A stretch of DNA of 64,000 nt, taken from positions 124,001 through 188,000 of the forward strand of contig NZ_WMEF01000009.1 of NCBI RefSeq assembly GCF_009724685.1, given 5' to 3'. Positions 50,094 through 60,773 of the stretch are shown here, one piece after another. The stretch's first letter is position 1, and every line of letters starts with the position of its first letter. Position numbers and translations under genes: made by a program. The notes under the pieces were generated by a model. The model did not search any database, was not told the origin of the DNA, and was given only the letters and a program-made list of their open reading frames with translations. This DNA comes from Lysinibacillus cavernae. Lineage in GTDB: Bacteria; Bacillota; Bacilli; Bacillales_A; Planococcaceae.

Positions 50094-50993
50094 TTGAGTG
50101 ATTCACAAACCTCTGAGAATGCAACTAAAATGTTGAGACATCAGAAAAATAATATGCGAAAGATTTTTCTAAGGATTATTATGGTATCGCTAGGTGCAAT
50201 TATAATGGCATTGGGCTTGGAATTGTTTTTAGTACCCAACCACATTATGGATGGTGGCATAGTAGGTGTTTCCATTATCACATCTCATTTATTAAATTTG
50301 CCCCTTGGTATTTTCATCTTCATTTTAAACTTACCTTTTATTTTTTTGGGCTACAAACAAATCGGTAAAACTTTCGCACTGTCTACAGGCTTAGGTATTA
50401 CCGTACTATCATCGGCAACACTTGCCTTACATAACTTGCACCCATTTACGGAAGACACACTATTGGCTACAGTTTTTGGCGGTATGATTTTAGGGGTTGG
50501 TGTTGGTATTGTCATTCGTTATGGTGGTTCATTGGATGGAACTGAAATATTAGCGATTTTATTTAATAGCAAGACGCCTTTTTCAGTTGGAGAAATCATC
50601 ATGTTTTTCAACATCATTATTTTTACGGTGGCAGGGTTTATTTTTACTTGGGAGCAGGCCATGTACTCCATCATTGCCTACTATATTGCTTATAAAATGA
50701 TAGATATTGTTATTCAAGGATTGGAAGAATCAAAATCTGTTTATATCATAAGTGATGAGATTGATGAAATTGGACAAACTATTATGGATCGACTTGGTCG
50801 TGGCGTTACTTTCCTTCATGGTGAAGGAGCTTATACGGGTAACGATAAGAAAGTCATATTTACTGTTATTACTCGATTAGAAGAATCTAAGCTAAAATCA
50901 ATTGTCGCTGATATTGATGACAATGCATTTTTAGCCATTGGTAATATTGCAGAGGTAAAAGGTGGTCGCTTTAAGAAGAAGGATATTCACTAA
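50094..50993 (+). CDS. YitT family membrane protein (DUF161/DUF2179)
   Basis: A 299-residue protein: five or six N-terminal membrane helices (about 25-205; signature FLVPNHIMDGGIVGVSIITS and RYGGSLDGTEILAIL) and a C-terminal soluble DUF2179 domain (about 215-295, with GRGVTFLHGEGAYTGNDKKV). Members are common in bacilli, but their function is not established. I chose TTG 50094 because GGAG lies 8 bases before it; an upstream TTG at 50076 has none. It faces away from the M23 gene and converges on purA. Confidence 0.9.
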   Translation: MSDSQTSENATKMLRHQKNNMRKIFLRIIMVSLGAIIMALGLELFLVPNHIMDGGIVGVSIITSHLLNLPLGIFIFILNLPFIFLGYKQIGKTFALSTGLGITVLSSATLALHNLHPFTEDTLLATVFGGMILGVGVGIVIRYGGSLDGTEILAILFNSKTPFSVGEIIMFFNIIIFTVAGFIFTWEQAMYSIIAYYIAYKMIDIVIQGLEESKSVYIISDEIDEIGQTIMDRLGRGVTFLHGEGAYTGNDKKVIFTVITRLEESKLKSIVADIDDNAFLAIGNIAEVKGGRFKKKDIH

Positions 50994-50994
50994 A

Positions 50995-51026
50995 AAATGG
51001 GCGTGCCATATGTGGCACGCCCATTT
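50995..51026. terminator. bidirectional terminator between yitT-like gene and purA
   Basis: AAATGGGCGTGCCA and TGGCACGCCCATTT form a perfect 14-bp stem around TATG, just after the YitT stop and 17 bases after the purA stop on the other strand. Confidence 0.92.
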
Positions 51027-51042
51027 CATTTTATCTCGTTAA

Positions 51043-52332
51043 TTACGCTTCCCAAACATCAACTAAAACGTTTGTTTGCTCACGTGCAGGTCCAACTGAG
51101 AAAGTAGCAATTTGGATACCTGTTAACTCACTGATACGCTCTACATAACGTCGTGCATTTTCAGGTAGCTCTTCTAAAGTGCGACAGCTTGTTACATCCT
51201 CTGACCAGCCTGGAAGTTCTTCATAAATCGGCTGACATTGCTCAATAATATGAAGATTTGCCGGATACTCTGTGATTGTTTCACCTTTATAGTCATATGC
51301 TGTACAAATTTTTACTGTTTCTAAACCAGATAAAACATCAATAGAGTTAAGTGCAAGATGTGTAATCCCACTTACGCGACGTGAGTGACGAACAACTACT
51401 GTGTCAAACCATCCTACACGGCGTGGGCGACCTGTTGTTGTACCGTATTCACGACCCACTTCACGAATTTGTTGACCCACTTCATCGAATAACTCTGTTG
51501 GGAAAGGACCATCACCTACACGAGAAGTATAGGCCTTAGATACACCAATAACACTTGTCACCAGAGATGGACCAACACCTGCGCCAATCGCTACTCCACC
51601 TGCAACAGGATTTGAAGATGTTACATATGGGTACGTACCTTGATCGACATCAAGTAAAATCCCTTGTGCACCTTCAAATAACACTTTACCGCCTTCATCA
51701 AGTACATCATTTAAGATTTTAGATGTATCTGTTACATATTTTGCGATTTCTTGTCCGTAACCATAGTATTCCTCGAAAATTTCTTCGAATGTTACGCCTT
51801 CAACCTCATAGAATTTCTCAAATAATTTATTTTTAATGGCTAAATTATGACGTAGTTTTTCTTCAAAGATTTCCTTATCAAGTAAATCAGCCATACGGAT
51901 ACCAATACGAGCTACTTTATCTTGATAACAAGGTCCAATCCCTTTACAAGTCGTTCCGATTTTATTATCGCCACGGCTTTCTTCATCCGCTATATCTTGC
52001 TTAATATGATAAGGCAAAATAACATGCGCACGATTAGAAATACGTAGATTATCTGTATTAATACCACGCTCTTGTAAACCTTTAAGCTCTGTTACAATTG
52101 ACTTTGGATTGACAACTAACCCATTACCAATTACTGAAGTTTTTTCTTTATAGAAGATACCTGATGGAATTAAATGTAGTTTATATGTTTCACCATCAAT
52201 TTTAATGGTATGTCCTGCATTATCTCCACCTGCAAAACGAGCGATTGCATCGGCTTTTTGCGAAAGGAAATCTGTAATTTTACCTTTTCCTTCGTCTCCC
52301 CACTGTGTTCCTACAACTACTACTGATGTCAT
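51043..52332 (-). CDS. purA: adenylosuccinate synthetase
   Basis: Joins IMP and aspartate with GTP to make adenylosuccinate, the first committed step to AMP. 429 residues, normal length. GTP loop [11 protein letters not shown] (about 8-18), IMP/Mg site [10 protein letters not shown] (about 36-45), [22 protein letters not shown] central segment (here [18 protein letters not shown]) and the guanine-site [15 protein letters not shown] 52332 follows GGAGGTG by 7 bases; the frame to 52434 is not coding. Lies between dnaB and the wal operon as in B. subtilis. Confidence 0.97.
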   Translation of the reverse strand: MTSVVVVGTQWGDEGKGKITDFLSQKADAIARFAGGDNAGHTIKIDGETYKLHLIPSGIFYKEKTSVIGNGLVVNPKSIVTELKGLQERGINTDNLRISNRAHVILPYHIKQDIADEESRGDNKIGTTCKGIGPCYQDKVARIGIRMADLLDKEIFEEKLRHNLAIKNKLFEKFYEVEGVTFEEIFEEYYGYGQEIAKYVTDTSKILNDVLDEGGKVLFEGAQGILLDVDQGTYPYVTSSNPVAGGVAIGAGVGPSLVTSVIGVSKAYTSRVGDGPFPTELFDEVGQQIREVGREYGTTTGRPRRVGWFDTVVVRHSRRVSGITHLALNSIDVLSGLETVKICTAYDYKGETITEYPANLHIIEQCQPIYEELPGWSEDVTSCRTLEELPENARRYVERISELTGIQIATFSVGPAREQTNVLVDVWEA

Positions 52333-52430
52333 AATCAGCACCTCCGTTAGATACCTTTGTATCTCAATTTTCAAGCCTAAATCATTGTAACAATGATAGA
52401 AACACCACGTCAATAAAAAATAGTGAAAAA

Positions 52431-52470
52431 ACACGAACGTAAAATCAAAAAATCTGATTTAACGTTCGTG
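52431..52470 (-). terminator. terminator of dnaB
   Basis: ACACGAACGTAAAATCA (52431-52447) pairs with TGATTTAACGTTCGTGT (52455-52471), one mismatch. On the minus strand it is followed by TTTTTTC. It closes the rplI-dnaB transcript. Confidence 0.85.
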
Positions 52471-52577
52471 TTTAATAACAGAATGGTATGAATATTATCG
52501 AACATTCAGATTAATTCAATCTAAGGGTAATCGTTCATTACGTAAGAGGCAATTTATCTGAATCATGAGTAATATGA

Positions 52578-53939
52578 CTAATCACGCGGCGGTGGTGGTG
52601 GCATTTGTGACCAATCCACATTAATAAATTTATTGAATTCCTTTTTAAAGGCGAGTGTAACTGTTCCTGTTGGACCATTACGCTGCTTTGCAATAATAAT
52701 TTCGATCATATTTTTACTCTCAGATTCTTTATCGTAATAGTCATCACGGTATAAAAAGGCAACAATATCGGCATCTTGCTCAATACTTCCCGATTCACGT
52801 AAGTCACTCATCATTGGTCGTTTATCTTGTCGTTGCTCAACCCCACGAGATAGCTGTGATAACGCAATGACAGGAACCTTTAATTCACGCGCTAATCCTT
52901 TTAAGGAACGTGAAATTTCCGATACCTCTTGCTGACGGTTTTCCCCTGGTTTACCACTACCTTGAATTAGCTGTAAGTAATCGATTAAGATCATGCCAAG
53001 TCCATTTTCTTGTGCTAAACGTCGACATTTCGCACGAATTTCATTGATACGTACACCCGGTGTATCATCAATAAAAATCCCTGAATTCGATAAACTACCC
53101 ATTGCCATAGTTAGTTTACCCCAATCTTCCGTAGTTAAAGCACCTGTACGTAAAACTTGCGCATCAATATTCCCTTCTGCACAAAGCATACGCATAACAA
53201 GTTGCTCTGCACCCATCTCTAAAGAGAAGATTGCCACATTTTCACGTGCTTGTACAGCGACACTTTGCGCAACATTCAATGCAAAGGCTGTTTTCCCTAC
53301 AGATGGACGTGCCGCTACAATGATTAAGTCATTGCGTTGGAAGCCAGCAGTAATGTTGTCTAAATCACGGAAGCCTGTCGGTATACCCGTTACATCTCCC
53401 TTTTGTGATTGAAGTCGCTCAATATTATCGAAGGTTTCCACTAGCACATCTTTAACATGCTTAAAGTCACCAGCATTCTTTCGATTGGCAACCTCCATCA
53501 TTTTCTTCTCTGCTTCACCTAATAATGCCTCTACCTCGTCTTCACGCGTGTAGCCGTCCTCTACGATTTTAGTAGCTACACGAATCAATCGACGTAATAG
53601 CGCCTTTTCCTCTACGATTTTGGCATAGTGTGCGACGTTGGCAGCTGTAGGGACAGCATTGGCGAGCTCTAGTAAATAGGATAGCCCGCCAACGTCTTCA
53701 ATCTCTTTTTTAGCTGATAATTCTTCAGTAACTGTTACAACATCTATTGCTTTTCCTTGATCACTCAAACGAAGCATTGTTTCAAAAATTGTCTTATGGG
53801 CATTTAAATAAAAATCATCTGCCAATAAAATTTCTGATGCTGTTATTAACGCCTGTGGTTCAAGAAAAATAGCACCGATAACCGATTGCTCCGCCTCCCG
53901 GTTATGCGGTGGAACGCGGTCCATCATCGGTTCACTCAT
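52578..53939 (-). CDS. dnaB: replicative DNA helicase DnaB (B. subtilis DnaC)
   Basis: Hexameric helicase that unwinds DNA at the fork, moving 5' to 3'. 453 residues. N-terminal helical primase-binding domain (about 1-150), linker, and RecA-like ATPase domain with Walker A (ARPSVGKTAFALN, about 208-220), Walker B (GMILIDYLQLI), the DEK-like stretch SQLSRGVEQRQDKRP, and arginine finger region. The C-terminus is Pro-rich (MPPPPPRD). It lies 13 bases after rplI. Confidence 0.98.
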   Translation of the reverse strand: MSEPMMDRVPPHNREAEQSVIGAIFLEPQALITASEILLADDFYLNAHKTIFETMLRLSDQGKAIDVVTVTEELSAKKEIEDVGGLSYLLELANAVPTAANVAHYAKIVEEKALLRRLIRVATKIVEDGYTREDEVEALLGEAEKKMMEVANRKNAGDFKHVKDVLVETFDNIERLQSQKGDVTGIPTGFRDLDNITAGFQRNDLIIVAARPSVGKTAFALNVAQSVAVQARENVAIFSLEMGAEQLVMRMLCAEGNIDAQVLRTGALTTEDWGKLTMAMGSLSNSGIFIDDTPGVRINEIRAKCRRLAQENGLGMILIDYLQLIQGSGKPGENRQQEVSEISRSLKGLARELKVPVIALSQLSRGVEQRQDKRPMMSDLRESGSIEQDADIVAFLYRDDYYDKESESKNMIEIIIAKQRNGPTGTVTLAFKKEFNKFINVDWSQMPPPPPRD

Positions 53940-53952
53940 GGATCGTCGCCCC

Positions 53953-54399
53953 TTATTCTTCCGTTACATGTACTTTTAATGTTGCTGATACTTCATGGTG
54001 TAGTTTTACAGGAACATTTGTAAATCCAAGTGCACGAATTCCATCATTTAAAGTCATTTTACGTTTATCAATTTTAAAGCCATGCACTTTTTGTAATGCA
54101 TCAGCAATTTGCTTTGTCGATACAGAGCCAAATAAGCGGCCACCTTCACCTGATTTTGCTTTTAGTTCAACTGTTAATGTTTCTAATTTCTCTTTTAATG
54201 CTTGTGCTTCAGCTAATTCTGCTGCAGCATTTTTGGCTTCTAATTTTTTTTGCCCATCTAACTGGCTTAGTGCTTGAGCATTGGCTTCAGCTGCATAGCC
54301 ATTTTTAATTAAGAAATTTTGTGCATAGCCATCAGCTACGTTTTTAATTTCACCTTTTTTTCCTTTTCCTTTAACGTCTTTTAAAAATACTACTTTCAT
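53953..54399 (-). CDS. rplI: 50S ribosomal protein L9
   Basis: 148 residues, standard. N-terminal rRNA-binding domain [20 protein letters not shown] and [16 protein letters not shown], long connecting helix (about 40-75), and C-terminal domain with [16 protein letters not shown]. Its start overlaps the gdpP stop by one base (TAATG), coupling the two. Part of yybS-gdpP-rplI-dnaB. Confidence 0.98.
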   Translation of the reverse strand: MKVVFLKDVKGKGKKGEIKNVADGYAQNFLIKNGYAAEANAQALSQLDGQKKLEAKNAAAELAEAQALKEKLETLTVELKAKSGEGGRLFGSVSTKQIADALQKVHGFKIDKRKMTLNDGIRALGFTNVPVKLHHEVSATLKVHVTEE

Positions 54400-56369
54400 T
54401 AGTTAGAACTCCCTTCAAAGACCTCATTTATGGCCTCTTCTAAATGTTTTTTCACACCATCAATGGATTTAGCTTCTACTTGGCAGGCAGCATTCGTTAA
54501 ATGACCGCCACCGCCAAGCCTTTCCATAATAAGCTGCACATTGACTTCGCCAAGCGATCGCGCACTTATACCGATTTTTCCATCTGCCCGATGCGCAATG
54601 ACAAAGGATGCACTAACATCCTTCATCGTTAGTAAAATATCTGCTGTTTGTGCAATTAAGACAGAGTCATACACTTTCGATTCCTCACCTACAGCAACCG
54701 CTACTCCTGGTTTTACGAACTTAACTGTTTGCACAATTTTGGATCGTTCAATATATGTGTCCACATCTTCTTTTAAGAGACGCTGTACCAATACTGTATC
54801 TGCACCATTTGTTCGTAAATAAGAAGCCGCTTCAAACGTACGTGCTCCTGTACGAAGTGTAAAGCTTTTTGTATCGACAATAATGCCTGCTAGCAACGCA
54901 GTAGCCTCTAGCATATTAATCTTTGCACGCTTCGGCTGATATTCTAGTAACTCTGTCACAAGTTCAGCAGTAGATGAGGCATATGGTTCCATATAAACAA
55001 GTGTAGGATTTTCGATAAAGTCCTCACTTCGACGATGATGGTCGATCACAACAACCTTTTCAGCTAGTTTCAATAAATGCGCATCAATCACTAAATTCGG
55101 TTTATGTGTATCGACAATAACGAGCAATGATTTTTCTGTCATTTTCCCAGCAGCTTCCTCAGGTGTTAGGAAATTTTCATAGAAATCCGACTTACTCTCA
55201 ATTTCATTCATTAATCGTGTAACGCTACCATTTAATTCATCAAAGTTTATGATGACATAGCCCTTAACATCATTCATTTGAGCCATTTTACGTACGCCAA
55301 CAGACGCACCAATGGAATCCATATCAGGATTTTTATGTCCCATAACAAACACTTGGTCACTGTCTTGAATTAAATCACGTAATGCGTGTGAGATGACGCG
55401 CGCTCTAACACGTGTGCGTTTTTCAACTGGATTCGTTTTCCCACCATAAAATTTAAGTTTTCCAGTAGGTTGCTTTATCGCTACTTGGTCACCACCACGT
55501 CCTAATACAAGATCTAGACTCGATTGTGCCAATTCACCAAGCTCAACAAGTGAGGATGATCCAGCTCCTACACCAATACTTAATGTTAAAGATAAATTCT
55601 TTTGAGCTGTTTTTTCTCGAATGGTATCTAAAATAGCGAATTTCTTCTTTTCCAGCTCAGTTAAAATGGATTCATTTAATACAGCTAAAAAACGATCAGA
55701 TGATATACGTTTTACAAATACGCCGTGCTCTGCAGCCCATTCATTGACAATTGAAGTAACCATCGTATTGGTTAAACTACGTGGTTGGTCATCCATGGCT
55801 TGCGTGATTTCATCATAATTGTCGACAAATAAAATAGCGATGACTGTACGGTCTGCAAAGTATTGCTTTTCAATGGCAATCTGTTCAGTTATATCAAAGA
55901 AGTACAATAGTCGTTCCTCTTTTTTATAATAGACCCGATATTTACGATCACGCAGTGTAATCGTAGCCTCATTTGTTTCTTCGGTCTTCATTAATACGTA
56001 GATGTCGTCAGATATATTGACAATACCTTCACCAACTAATGTTTCCGTATTTAAGATACCTTGCATATATGGATTCGACCATTCTATTTCATATTGCTCG
56101 TTAACCAACAATATCCCGATTGGCATTTCAAGCAATGCCTCTTCCCCTACTTTTTTCATTCGGAAGGAAATGGATTCAATATGCTTTTCAGTTTCTTCAA
56201 AAGCAATTTTTTCTACCTTCCATGTGTAGGCCATCAGTAAAACAAAACCTACCCCATAACCGATACCTATCCCGATATTCCAAATACATAGAAGCACGAA
56301 CGTCACAATTCCAAATATGGAAAGAACAAAAAGCGGATAGCGAATTGGTCGTTTTCTAAAAGTCCCCAT
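54399..56369 (-). CDS. gdpP: cyclic di-AMP phosphodiesterase GdpP (YybT)
   Basis: Membrane enzyme that degrades c-di-AMP to pApA, affecting potassium/osmolyte balance, wall stress and beta-lactam tolerance. 656 residues: two transmembrane helices (about 12-55), a small PAS domain (about 80-160), a degenerate GGDEF domain (about 170-300, lacking the cyclase motif), DHH (about 340-495) with [13 protein letters not shown] and VVIDHHRRS, and DHHA1 (about 560-645) with [10 protein letters not shown]. All phosphodiesterase motifs look intact. Confidence 0.97.
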   Translation of the reverse strand: MGTFRKRPIRYPLFVLSIFGIVTFVLLCIWNIGIGIGYGVGFVLLMAYTWKVEKIAFEETEKHIESISFRMKKVGEEALLEMPIGILLVNEQYEIEWSNPYMQGILNTETLVGEGIVNISDDIYVLMKTEETNEATITLRDRKYRVYYKKEERLLYFFDITEQIAIEKQYFADRTVIAILFVDNYDEITQAMDDQPRSLTNTMVTSIVNEWAAEHGVFVKRISSDRFLAVLNESILTELEKKKFAILDTIREKTAQKNLSLTLSIGVGAGSSSLVELGELAQSSLDLVLGRGGDQVAIKQPTGKLKFYGGKTNPVEKRTRVRARVISHALRDLIQDSDQVFVMGHKNPDMDSIGASVGVRKMAQMNDVKGYVIINFDELNGSVTRLMNEIESKSDFYENFLTPEEAAGKMTEKSLLVIVDTHKPNLVIDAHLLKLAEKVVVIDHHRRSEDFIENPTLVYMEPYASSTAELVTELLEYQPKRAKINMLEATALLAGIIVDTKSFTLRTGARTFEAASYLRTNGADTVLVQRLLKEDVDTYIERSKIVQTVKFVKPGVAVAVGEESKVYDSVLIAQTADILLTMKDVSASFVIAHRADGKIGISARSLGEVNVQLIMERLGGGGHLTNAACQVEAKSIDGVKKHLEEAINEVFEGSSN

Positions 56370-56382
56370 TACAATCAGCCCC

Positions 56383-57324
56383 TTATTCTTTAGTCTTCCC
56401 CTTTACAAGTGAACGTACGTCAAAACCTAAGTCAACGATACCGAGTAAGATCATGAAGGATGATAACGGAATTGCTAGCAATGTAGCTACCCATTTAACC
56501 CCATTTGGCATCCCTTTTCTAGAAATGAAATAATGAATAAAAGATATCCCTTGTAGAATGAGTAACACCCATAAAATATAAGAAACATTCAATACAATAA
56601 TATCTAGTGTAGATTCAGCCTCAGGACGCATAAATAGATTAATGCATAAAACAATCATGTAATACCATAAAATAGAACGTGGTAATCGCATATTTTGGAA
56701 CGGAGCAAATTTTGGAACATCTACACCAAGTCGCTTTAACGCGGGTAAATTTACCGTTATGATAATAAACGCTGCAAAAAATGCTGAAATTGTAATTGTT
56801 GCAGGCATTGTCAGCTCAATCGTTTTAAACATAGCCTCTAGCTGTTCTGGTTGTAAAGCTACTTGGCCAGTTACACTTTTTGCAAATTCATTGGACTGTT
56901 CATAATTTTCACGAGCAATCTCAATCCCCATGGTAATGAAATTTATTCCTGTGAATTGTACATATGCAACATAAACGATAGCCATTGATATGAGATTAGC
57001 AATCCCCATTGACATAAATAAATAAAGCTTACTTTTCTTTTGATAAATTGCATTACCCATTACGACACCTAGTAACCCTAATAAAAAGGCAAATGGTAGC
57101 ATGGATATTCCACTCGTTATAGTAGTCAGGATACAGCCAACTATTGCTACGAGTATTGATGTGGAGCACTTGTAATTTGCGCTATACCAAGCAATTGGTA
57201 GTGGAGCGAATAATAAACCTACTATAAAGATGAATGGTACATATGCAGAAATTAGCATTAAAATTGTAAAAAGTGCAACCATCATTGAGCCTTGTACAAG
57301 CGCTTTTGTTTGATTATTCGGCAT
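56383..57324 (-). CDS. yybS: YybS family membrane protein (DUF2232)
   Basis: A 313-residue integral membrane protein with about eight hydrophobic segments (for example GSMMVALFTILMLISAYVPF and SILVAIVGCILTTITSGISM). It matches YybS, which precedes gdpP/yybT in bacilli. Transport-like topology, function not established. Ribosome binding site AGGAAGG. 13 bases before gdpP in the same operon. Confidence 0.9.
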   Translation of the reverse strand: MPNNQTKALVQGSMMVALFTILMLISAYVPFIFIVGLLFAPLPIAWYSANYKCSTSILVAIVGCILTTITSGISMLPFAFLLGLLGVVMGNAIYQKKSKLYLFMSMGIANLISMAIVYVAYVQFTGINFITMGIEIARENYEQSNEFAKSVTGQVALQPEQLEAMFKTIELTMPATITISAFFAAFIIITVNLPALKRLGVDVPKFAPFQNMRLPRSILWYYMIVLCINLFMRPEAESTLDIIVLNVSYILWVLLILQGISFIHYFISRKGMPNGVKWVATLLAIPLSSFMILLGIVDLGFDVRSLVKGKTKE

Positions 57325-57570
57325 TGAAAACCTTCCTTTTTTTCAGTCAAACTTACTACCCTTTATTGTACCATTTTTTCATAGTATTGAACAAAAATCA
57401 CTTAGAACACTATATGCATTATCATTAATTTTATCAATTTCTTCTCGGTGTAATTATGTTCGTATATGAGGAGTACACCAAAATAAAGCGATGGTTAAAC
57501 TGACACGACTCATTCGGTACAAAGAAAAAATAAATGATTATCATTAATAATTTCCCTTTTAACCATAACA
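57325..57570. other. intergenic between rpsR terminator and yybS
   Basis: Should carry the yybS-operon promoter, which I could not place with certainty. It contains an imperfect GGTGTA/TACACC pair (57450-57480) and the Fur-box-like palindrome listed separately. No coding content seen. Confidence 0.5.
57533..57545. promoter_or_regulatory. Fur-box-like palindrome
   Basis: AATGATTATCATT is a perfect AATGAT-T-ATCATT palindrome equal to the centre of the Fur consensus; the outer bases do not match. About 210 bases upstream of yybS. Weak without experimental support. Confidence 0.3.
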
Positions 57571-57616
57571 AAAAACCAGCATACCCCGATACGAATATCG
57601 TAATATGCTGGTTTTT
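57571..57616 (-). terminator. terminator of rpsF-ssb-rpsR
   Basis: AAAAACCAGCATA (57571-57583) pairs with TATGCTGGTTTTT (57604-57616), with a smaller CGATAC/GTATCG-like inner pair. It ends in T residues on the minus strand, 40 bases past rpsR. Confidence 0.9.
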
Positions 57617-57655
57617 AAAATTGATGTAAGATCAGTTACCTTACCGTCATCAATC

Positions 57656-57892
57656 TTATTTGTCTTCTGATACGAATGGAAGTAATCCCATGATACGAGA
57701 TACTTTAATAGCAGAAGTTAATTTACGTTGGTACTTAGCGCTAGTGCCAGTTACGCGACGTGGTAAAATTTTACCGCGTTCAGAGATGAATTTTTTTAAT
57801 AAATCTACATCTTTATAGTCGATGTGCGTAATGTTATTAGCAGTGAAGTAGCAAACTTTACGGCGTTTGCGGCCTCCGCGACGTGGTGCCAT
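57656..57892 (-). CDS. rpsR: 30S ribosomal protein S18
   Basis: 78 residues. Arg-rich start ([20 protein letters not shown]) and core [20 protein letters not shown] with [20 protein letters not shown], the S6/16S-rRNA-binding helices. One Cys remains from the zinc-type form. AAGGAGG precedes the start. Last gene of rpsF-ssb-rpsR. Confidence 0.98.
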   Translation of the reverse strand: MAPRRGGRKRRKVCYFTANNITHIDYKDVDLLKKFISERGKILPRRVTGTSAKYQRKLTSAIKVSRIMGLLPFVSEDK

Positions 57893-57929
57893 AGTGTGTC
57901 TCCTCCTTATCTTTTTTCATTTAGAAGCA

Positions 57930-58499
57930 TTAGAATGGAAGATCATCCTCAGATACTTCAATTGGTCCTTTGCTATTCGCAAATGGATCTTCATCTACAC
58001 GTGTATAATTCGGCTGATTCATAGGTGGTTGATTTTGCTGATAAGCATCGCCGCCATAGGAACCCTGCCCTGGCATAGCGCCACCAAACTGTTGTTGTGG
58101 TTGACCACCGCCATATGACGGTTGGTTATTCCCGTAAGTTTGTCCACCACCGTATTGAGGAGCAGGAGTACCGCTACCATTACGGGGTTCTAAAAACTGT
58201 ACGCTATCCGCCACGACATCTGTTGTATATACTCGCTTACCGTCTTGTCCTTCATAACTGCCTGTTTGGATACGACCTTCTACCCCAATTAAACTTCCTT
58301 TTCGCATGAAGTTCGCTAGGTTTTCAGCCTGTTTTCGCCACGCAACACAGCTAATGAAATCAGCTTCGCGTTCACCTTGTTGATTTGAGAATGCACGATT
58401 TACAGCAACTGTAAATCTTGTAGACGCAACTCCATTCGGTGTATAACGTAGCTCAGGATCTTTTGTTAGTCTTCCAACTAATACGACACGGTTTATCAT
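57930..58499 (-). CDS. ssb: single-stranded DNA-binding protein
   Basis: 189 residues: OB fold (about 1-110, [20 protein letters not shown] and [18 protein letters not shown]), a flexible Gly/Gln/Pro-rich linker, and the acidic tip SEDDLPF that recruits replication and repair proteins. Ribosome binding site GGAGG. Coats ssDNA at the fork; placed between S6 and S18 genes as in all Bacillales. Confidence 0.98.
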   Translation of the reverse strand: MINRVVLVGRLTKDPELRYTPNGVASTRFTVAVNRAFSNQQGEREADFISCVAWRKQAENLANFMRKGSLIGVEGRIQTGSYEGQDGKRVYTTDVVADSVQFLEPRNGSGTPAPQYGGGQTYGNNQPSYGGGQPQQQFGGAMPGQGSYGGDAYQQNQPPMNQPNYTRVDEDPFANSKGPIEVSEDDLPF

Positions 58500-58542
58500 C
58501 AGAATACAACCTCCTTTTCAGCGTTTTGTTAAAAATAAATGA

Positions 58543-58830
58543 TTAAGCTTCTTCGCGAACTGCAATGTGGCGAATGATGTCTTCGCTGATGTTAGCAAGA
58601 CGTGTATACTCGTTGATTGCTTCTGAAGTAGCGCTTACTTTCACGATTTGGTAGTAACCTTCGCGGAAGTCTTTAATCTCATAAGCTAAGCGGCGTTTGC
58701 CCCACTCTTTTGATTCGATGACTTCTGCACCGTTAGAAGTTAAGATTTCGTTGAAACGTTCAACTAAAGCTTTCTTCGCTTCGTCTTCAATGTTCGGACG
58801 TACAATGTACATTAATTCGTATTTTCTCAT
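58543..58830 (-). CDS. rpsF: 30S ribosomal protein S6
   Basis: 95 residues, [20 protein letters not shown]... with the S18-binding face [23 protein letters not shown] 58830 has AAGGAGGTG just upstream; the frame to 58923 lies in the leader. In Firmicutes the leader of this operon can bind S6:S18. Here a possible GCTCC/GGAG hairpin precedes the gene (about 58855-58885), but I cannot confirm the motif. First gene of the operon. Confidence 0.97.
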   Translation of the reverse strand: MRKYELMYIVRPNIEDEAKKALVERFNEILTSNGAEVIESKEWGKRRLAYEIKDFREGYYQIVKVSATSEAINEYTRLANISEDIIRHIAVREEA

Positions 58831-59010
58831 CTGTTTACACCTCCTTATGGACTTAGGCTCTCCTAATATAAGGGAGCAAGGAGCAAGCAATAAATTATTA
58901 CTCACATCAATGAATTGTAACATATAGGTACATGTCTTTCAAGTCGCAAACTAATTATTCCTTTTATATAATGAAAGTATAGTTCATTCATCTATGAAAG
59001 GAGCGCTTTT

Positions 59011-59583
59011 ATGTTACCAAATAAAGAGACTATCGTTATTGAATTAGATTTAAAAAAATTAATGATCGACAATATTGTGATCACCAGCGGTCTTGTCATA
59101 TTATTTACAGCAATTCAATATATTTGCTTTAAAGATTTTCATTTTTCATTTTGGCATATGGCTGTTGGCATAGTACTATTTGTGATTCTGTATATTATTT
59201 TTATTATCCTACATGAAGCTTTTCATTTAATTGGTTTTATGATTTTTGGCAAAGTACCCTTTAATGCTTTAAAATATGGTATGAATTTAGAGCTAGGTAT
59301 TGCTTATGCGACTACTGAACAACCCCTCTACAACCATGCTATGAAAAAGGCACTATTACTACCATTCTGGACAACTGGTGTGCTCCCAACCATTATTGGG
59401 TTTTATCTTAACAGCACCGTTTTGATTCTGATTGGGGCTTTTTTGATTGCAGGTGCAGTAGGTGATTTTGCCATGTATAAAGAATTACGGAAATATCCCA
59501 AAAATGCTTTAGTACAGGATGATCCTAAACTGCCAAAACTTTATGTGTATACTTCCCAGGAAAAGGATGGCCCACTAAAGTAA
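59011..59583 (+). CDS. DUF3267 putative membrane zinc metalloprotease
   Basis: A 190-residue membrane protein with four or five helices. HEAFH (about 69-73) in helix two fits HExxH, the zinc-binding protease motif of DUF3267; the following GKVPFNALKYG is also typical. Substrate unknown. GAAAGGAG precedes the start. Divergent from rpsF, followed by its own hairpin. Confidence 0.82.
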   Translation: MLPNKETIVIELDLKKLMIDNIVITSGLVILFTAIQYICFKDFHFSFWHMAVGIVLFVILYIIFIILHEAFHLIGFMIFGKVPFNALKYGMNLELGIAYATTEQPLYNHAMKKALLLPFWTTGVLPTIIGFYLNSTVLILIGAFLIAGAVGDFAMYKELRKYPKNALVQDDPKLPKLYVYTSQEKDGPLK

Positions 59584-59600
59584 GACTACATATATGCATG

Positions 59601-59639
59601 TAGAAACTGTAGCGTAAAAACGAATAGCTACAGTTTCTA
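59601..59639. terminator. terminator between the DUF3267 gene and the acyl-CoA dehydrogenase-like gene
   Basis: TAGAAACTGTAGC (59601-59613) pairs with GCTACAGTTTCTA (59627-59639). Lies between two converging genes. T tracts are short. Confidence 0.75.
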
Positions 59640-59647
59640 TTTATACT

Positions 59648-60688
59648 TTAGGGAGTTAAAAACCCATGCTGTGCTGCTGTATATAAATTTCTCCAAATAC
59701 GATTAATCGTGGATGTTTCTGTAATAGCATCCATGCCAAGGCTTCTGATTAGTTTATTTACTATGTCTAGGCAAGCAGCGGCTATTTCCTTACTCATTTG
59801 TGTAAATTGTAATAATTCATCTTCTATTAATTGATTACCTTGCTGGTGTTTTTTCCAATATTCGGACAGTGTTGTATAGAATTGTTCTTCAAATTGTTTA
59901 AAACGCTTCTGCTGTTGCATCAATAAAAACTGTAATGCACCAATGCGTTCAGCCTTGCTTACATCGTGATTTCGTTGCCTCATTAAAGCAAATGCTTCTT
60001 CTAAAAAGCTTTCTGTTATTCCAAGACAAACACTTAAAAAAGAAGCCTCCGCAAAAGTGGCAAATGGAAAGCTATGTACTGAATTTCCGTAGTCATTTCT
60101 TATCGTACCTAATTGAAAAGTATCTTCCTGAGGCACCCAAACATTGTTCACACGGATAGTGTGACTTGCCGTTGCTTTTAGACCCATTGCACACCAATCA
60201 TGCAAAATCTCAACATCTTGAGGATTCACTGAGCAACTAACAATATTTTCGGTTTTAACACCATATTCTTCTATATAGCTATTCATTGTAAATGTTGTCG
60301 CATAGTTGGAACCACTACAATACTTCCATTGTCCCGTTACATAATAACCGCCATCTGTTTTTACAGCTACCCCCGTTGGATATCCACTACCTGCGATGAC
60401 CGCTTCTTTAGGCGTAAAGATTTTTTCACAAATTTCTTTGCTGAATGTAGGAATAAATGCATTTCCTCCTGTACCAATTGTAATAAGCCAGCCGAAATTG
60501 CCATCTAGTGCAGACATTTGCTGAAATACTTTTATACCTTCTACTAAATCTAAATCCTTACCACCTAATTCTTTTGCAGTGAACAGCTTGAACAATTGTT
60601 GATCATAGATAAAATCTAAAACATCTTGTGGTAGCTTTCCCAGTTGCTCAAACTCCAAACCACGTTCCTTTATTTGCATAGCATTCAT
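59648..60688 (-). CDS. acyl-CoA dehydrogenase-like flavoprotein
   Basis: 346 residues. N-terminal helices, a beta domain around residues 95-205 with AVIAGSGYPTGVAVKTDGGY and VTGQWKYCSGSNYATTF, and a C-terminal helical domain ending LYTAAQHGFLTP. This is the acyl-CoA dehydrogenase fold of the DszC/HpaH-type branch (flavin-dependent monooxygenases and relatives) rather than a clear beta-oxidation enzyme: the usual catalytic Glu is not evident. ATG 60688 with GGAGG 11 bases upstream; ATG 60706 is unsupported. Unpaired; substrate unknown. Confidence 0.72.
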   Translation of the reverse strand: MNAMQIKERGLEFEQLGKLPQDVLDFIYDQQLFKLFTAKELGGKDLDLVEGIKVFQQMSALDGNFGWLITIGTGGNAFIPTFSKEICEKIFTPKEAVIAGSGYPTGVAVKTDGGYYVTGQWKYCSGSNYATTFTMNSYIEEYGVKTENIVSCSVNPQDVEILHDWCAMGLKATASHTIRVNNVWVPQEDTFQLGTIRNDYGNSVHSFPFATFAEASFLSVCLGITESFLEEAFALMRQRNHDVSKAERIGALQFLLMQQQKRFKQFEEQFYTTLSEYWKKHQQGNQLIEDELLQFTQMSKEIAAACLDIVNKLIRSLGMDAITETSTINRIWRNLYTAAQHGFLTP

Positions 60689-60739
60689 TTCGTTAACAAC
60701 CTCCATACACTAAAGATTCTGATAACTATACAATCGAAA

Positions 60740-60765
60740 AAGGGCAACCATTTTAGATTGCCCTT
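60740..60765 (-). terminator. terminator of ychF
   Basis: AAGGGCAA (60740-60747) pairs with TTGCCCTT (60758-60765); on the minus strand it ends with TTTTTC. Confidence 0.85.
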
Positions 60766-60773
60766 GTCAGTTT

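Noticed and set aside
52993-53412. Plus-strand open frame inside dnaB
   Set aside because: Lies wholly opposite a conserved essential gene, with antisense-type composition and no ribosome binding site.
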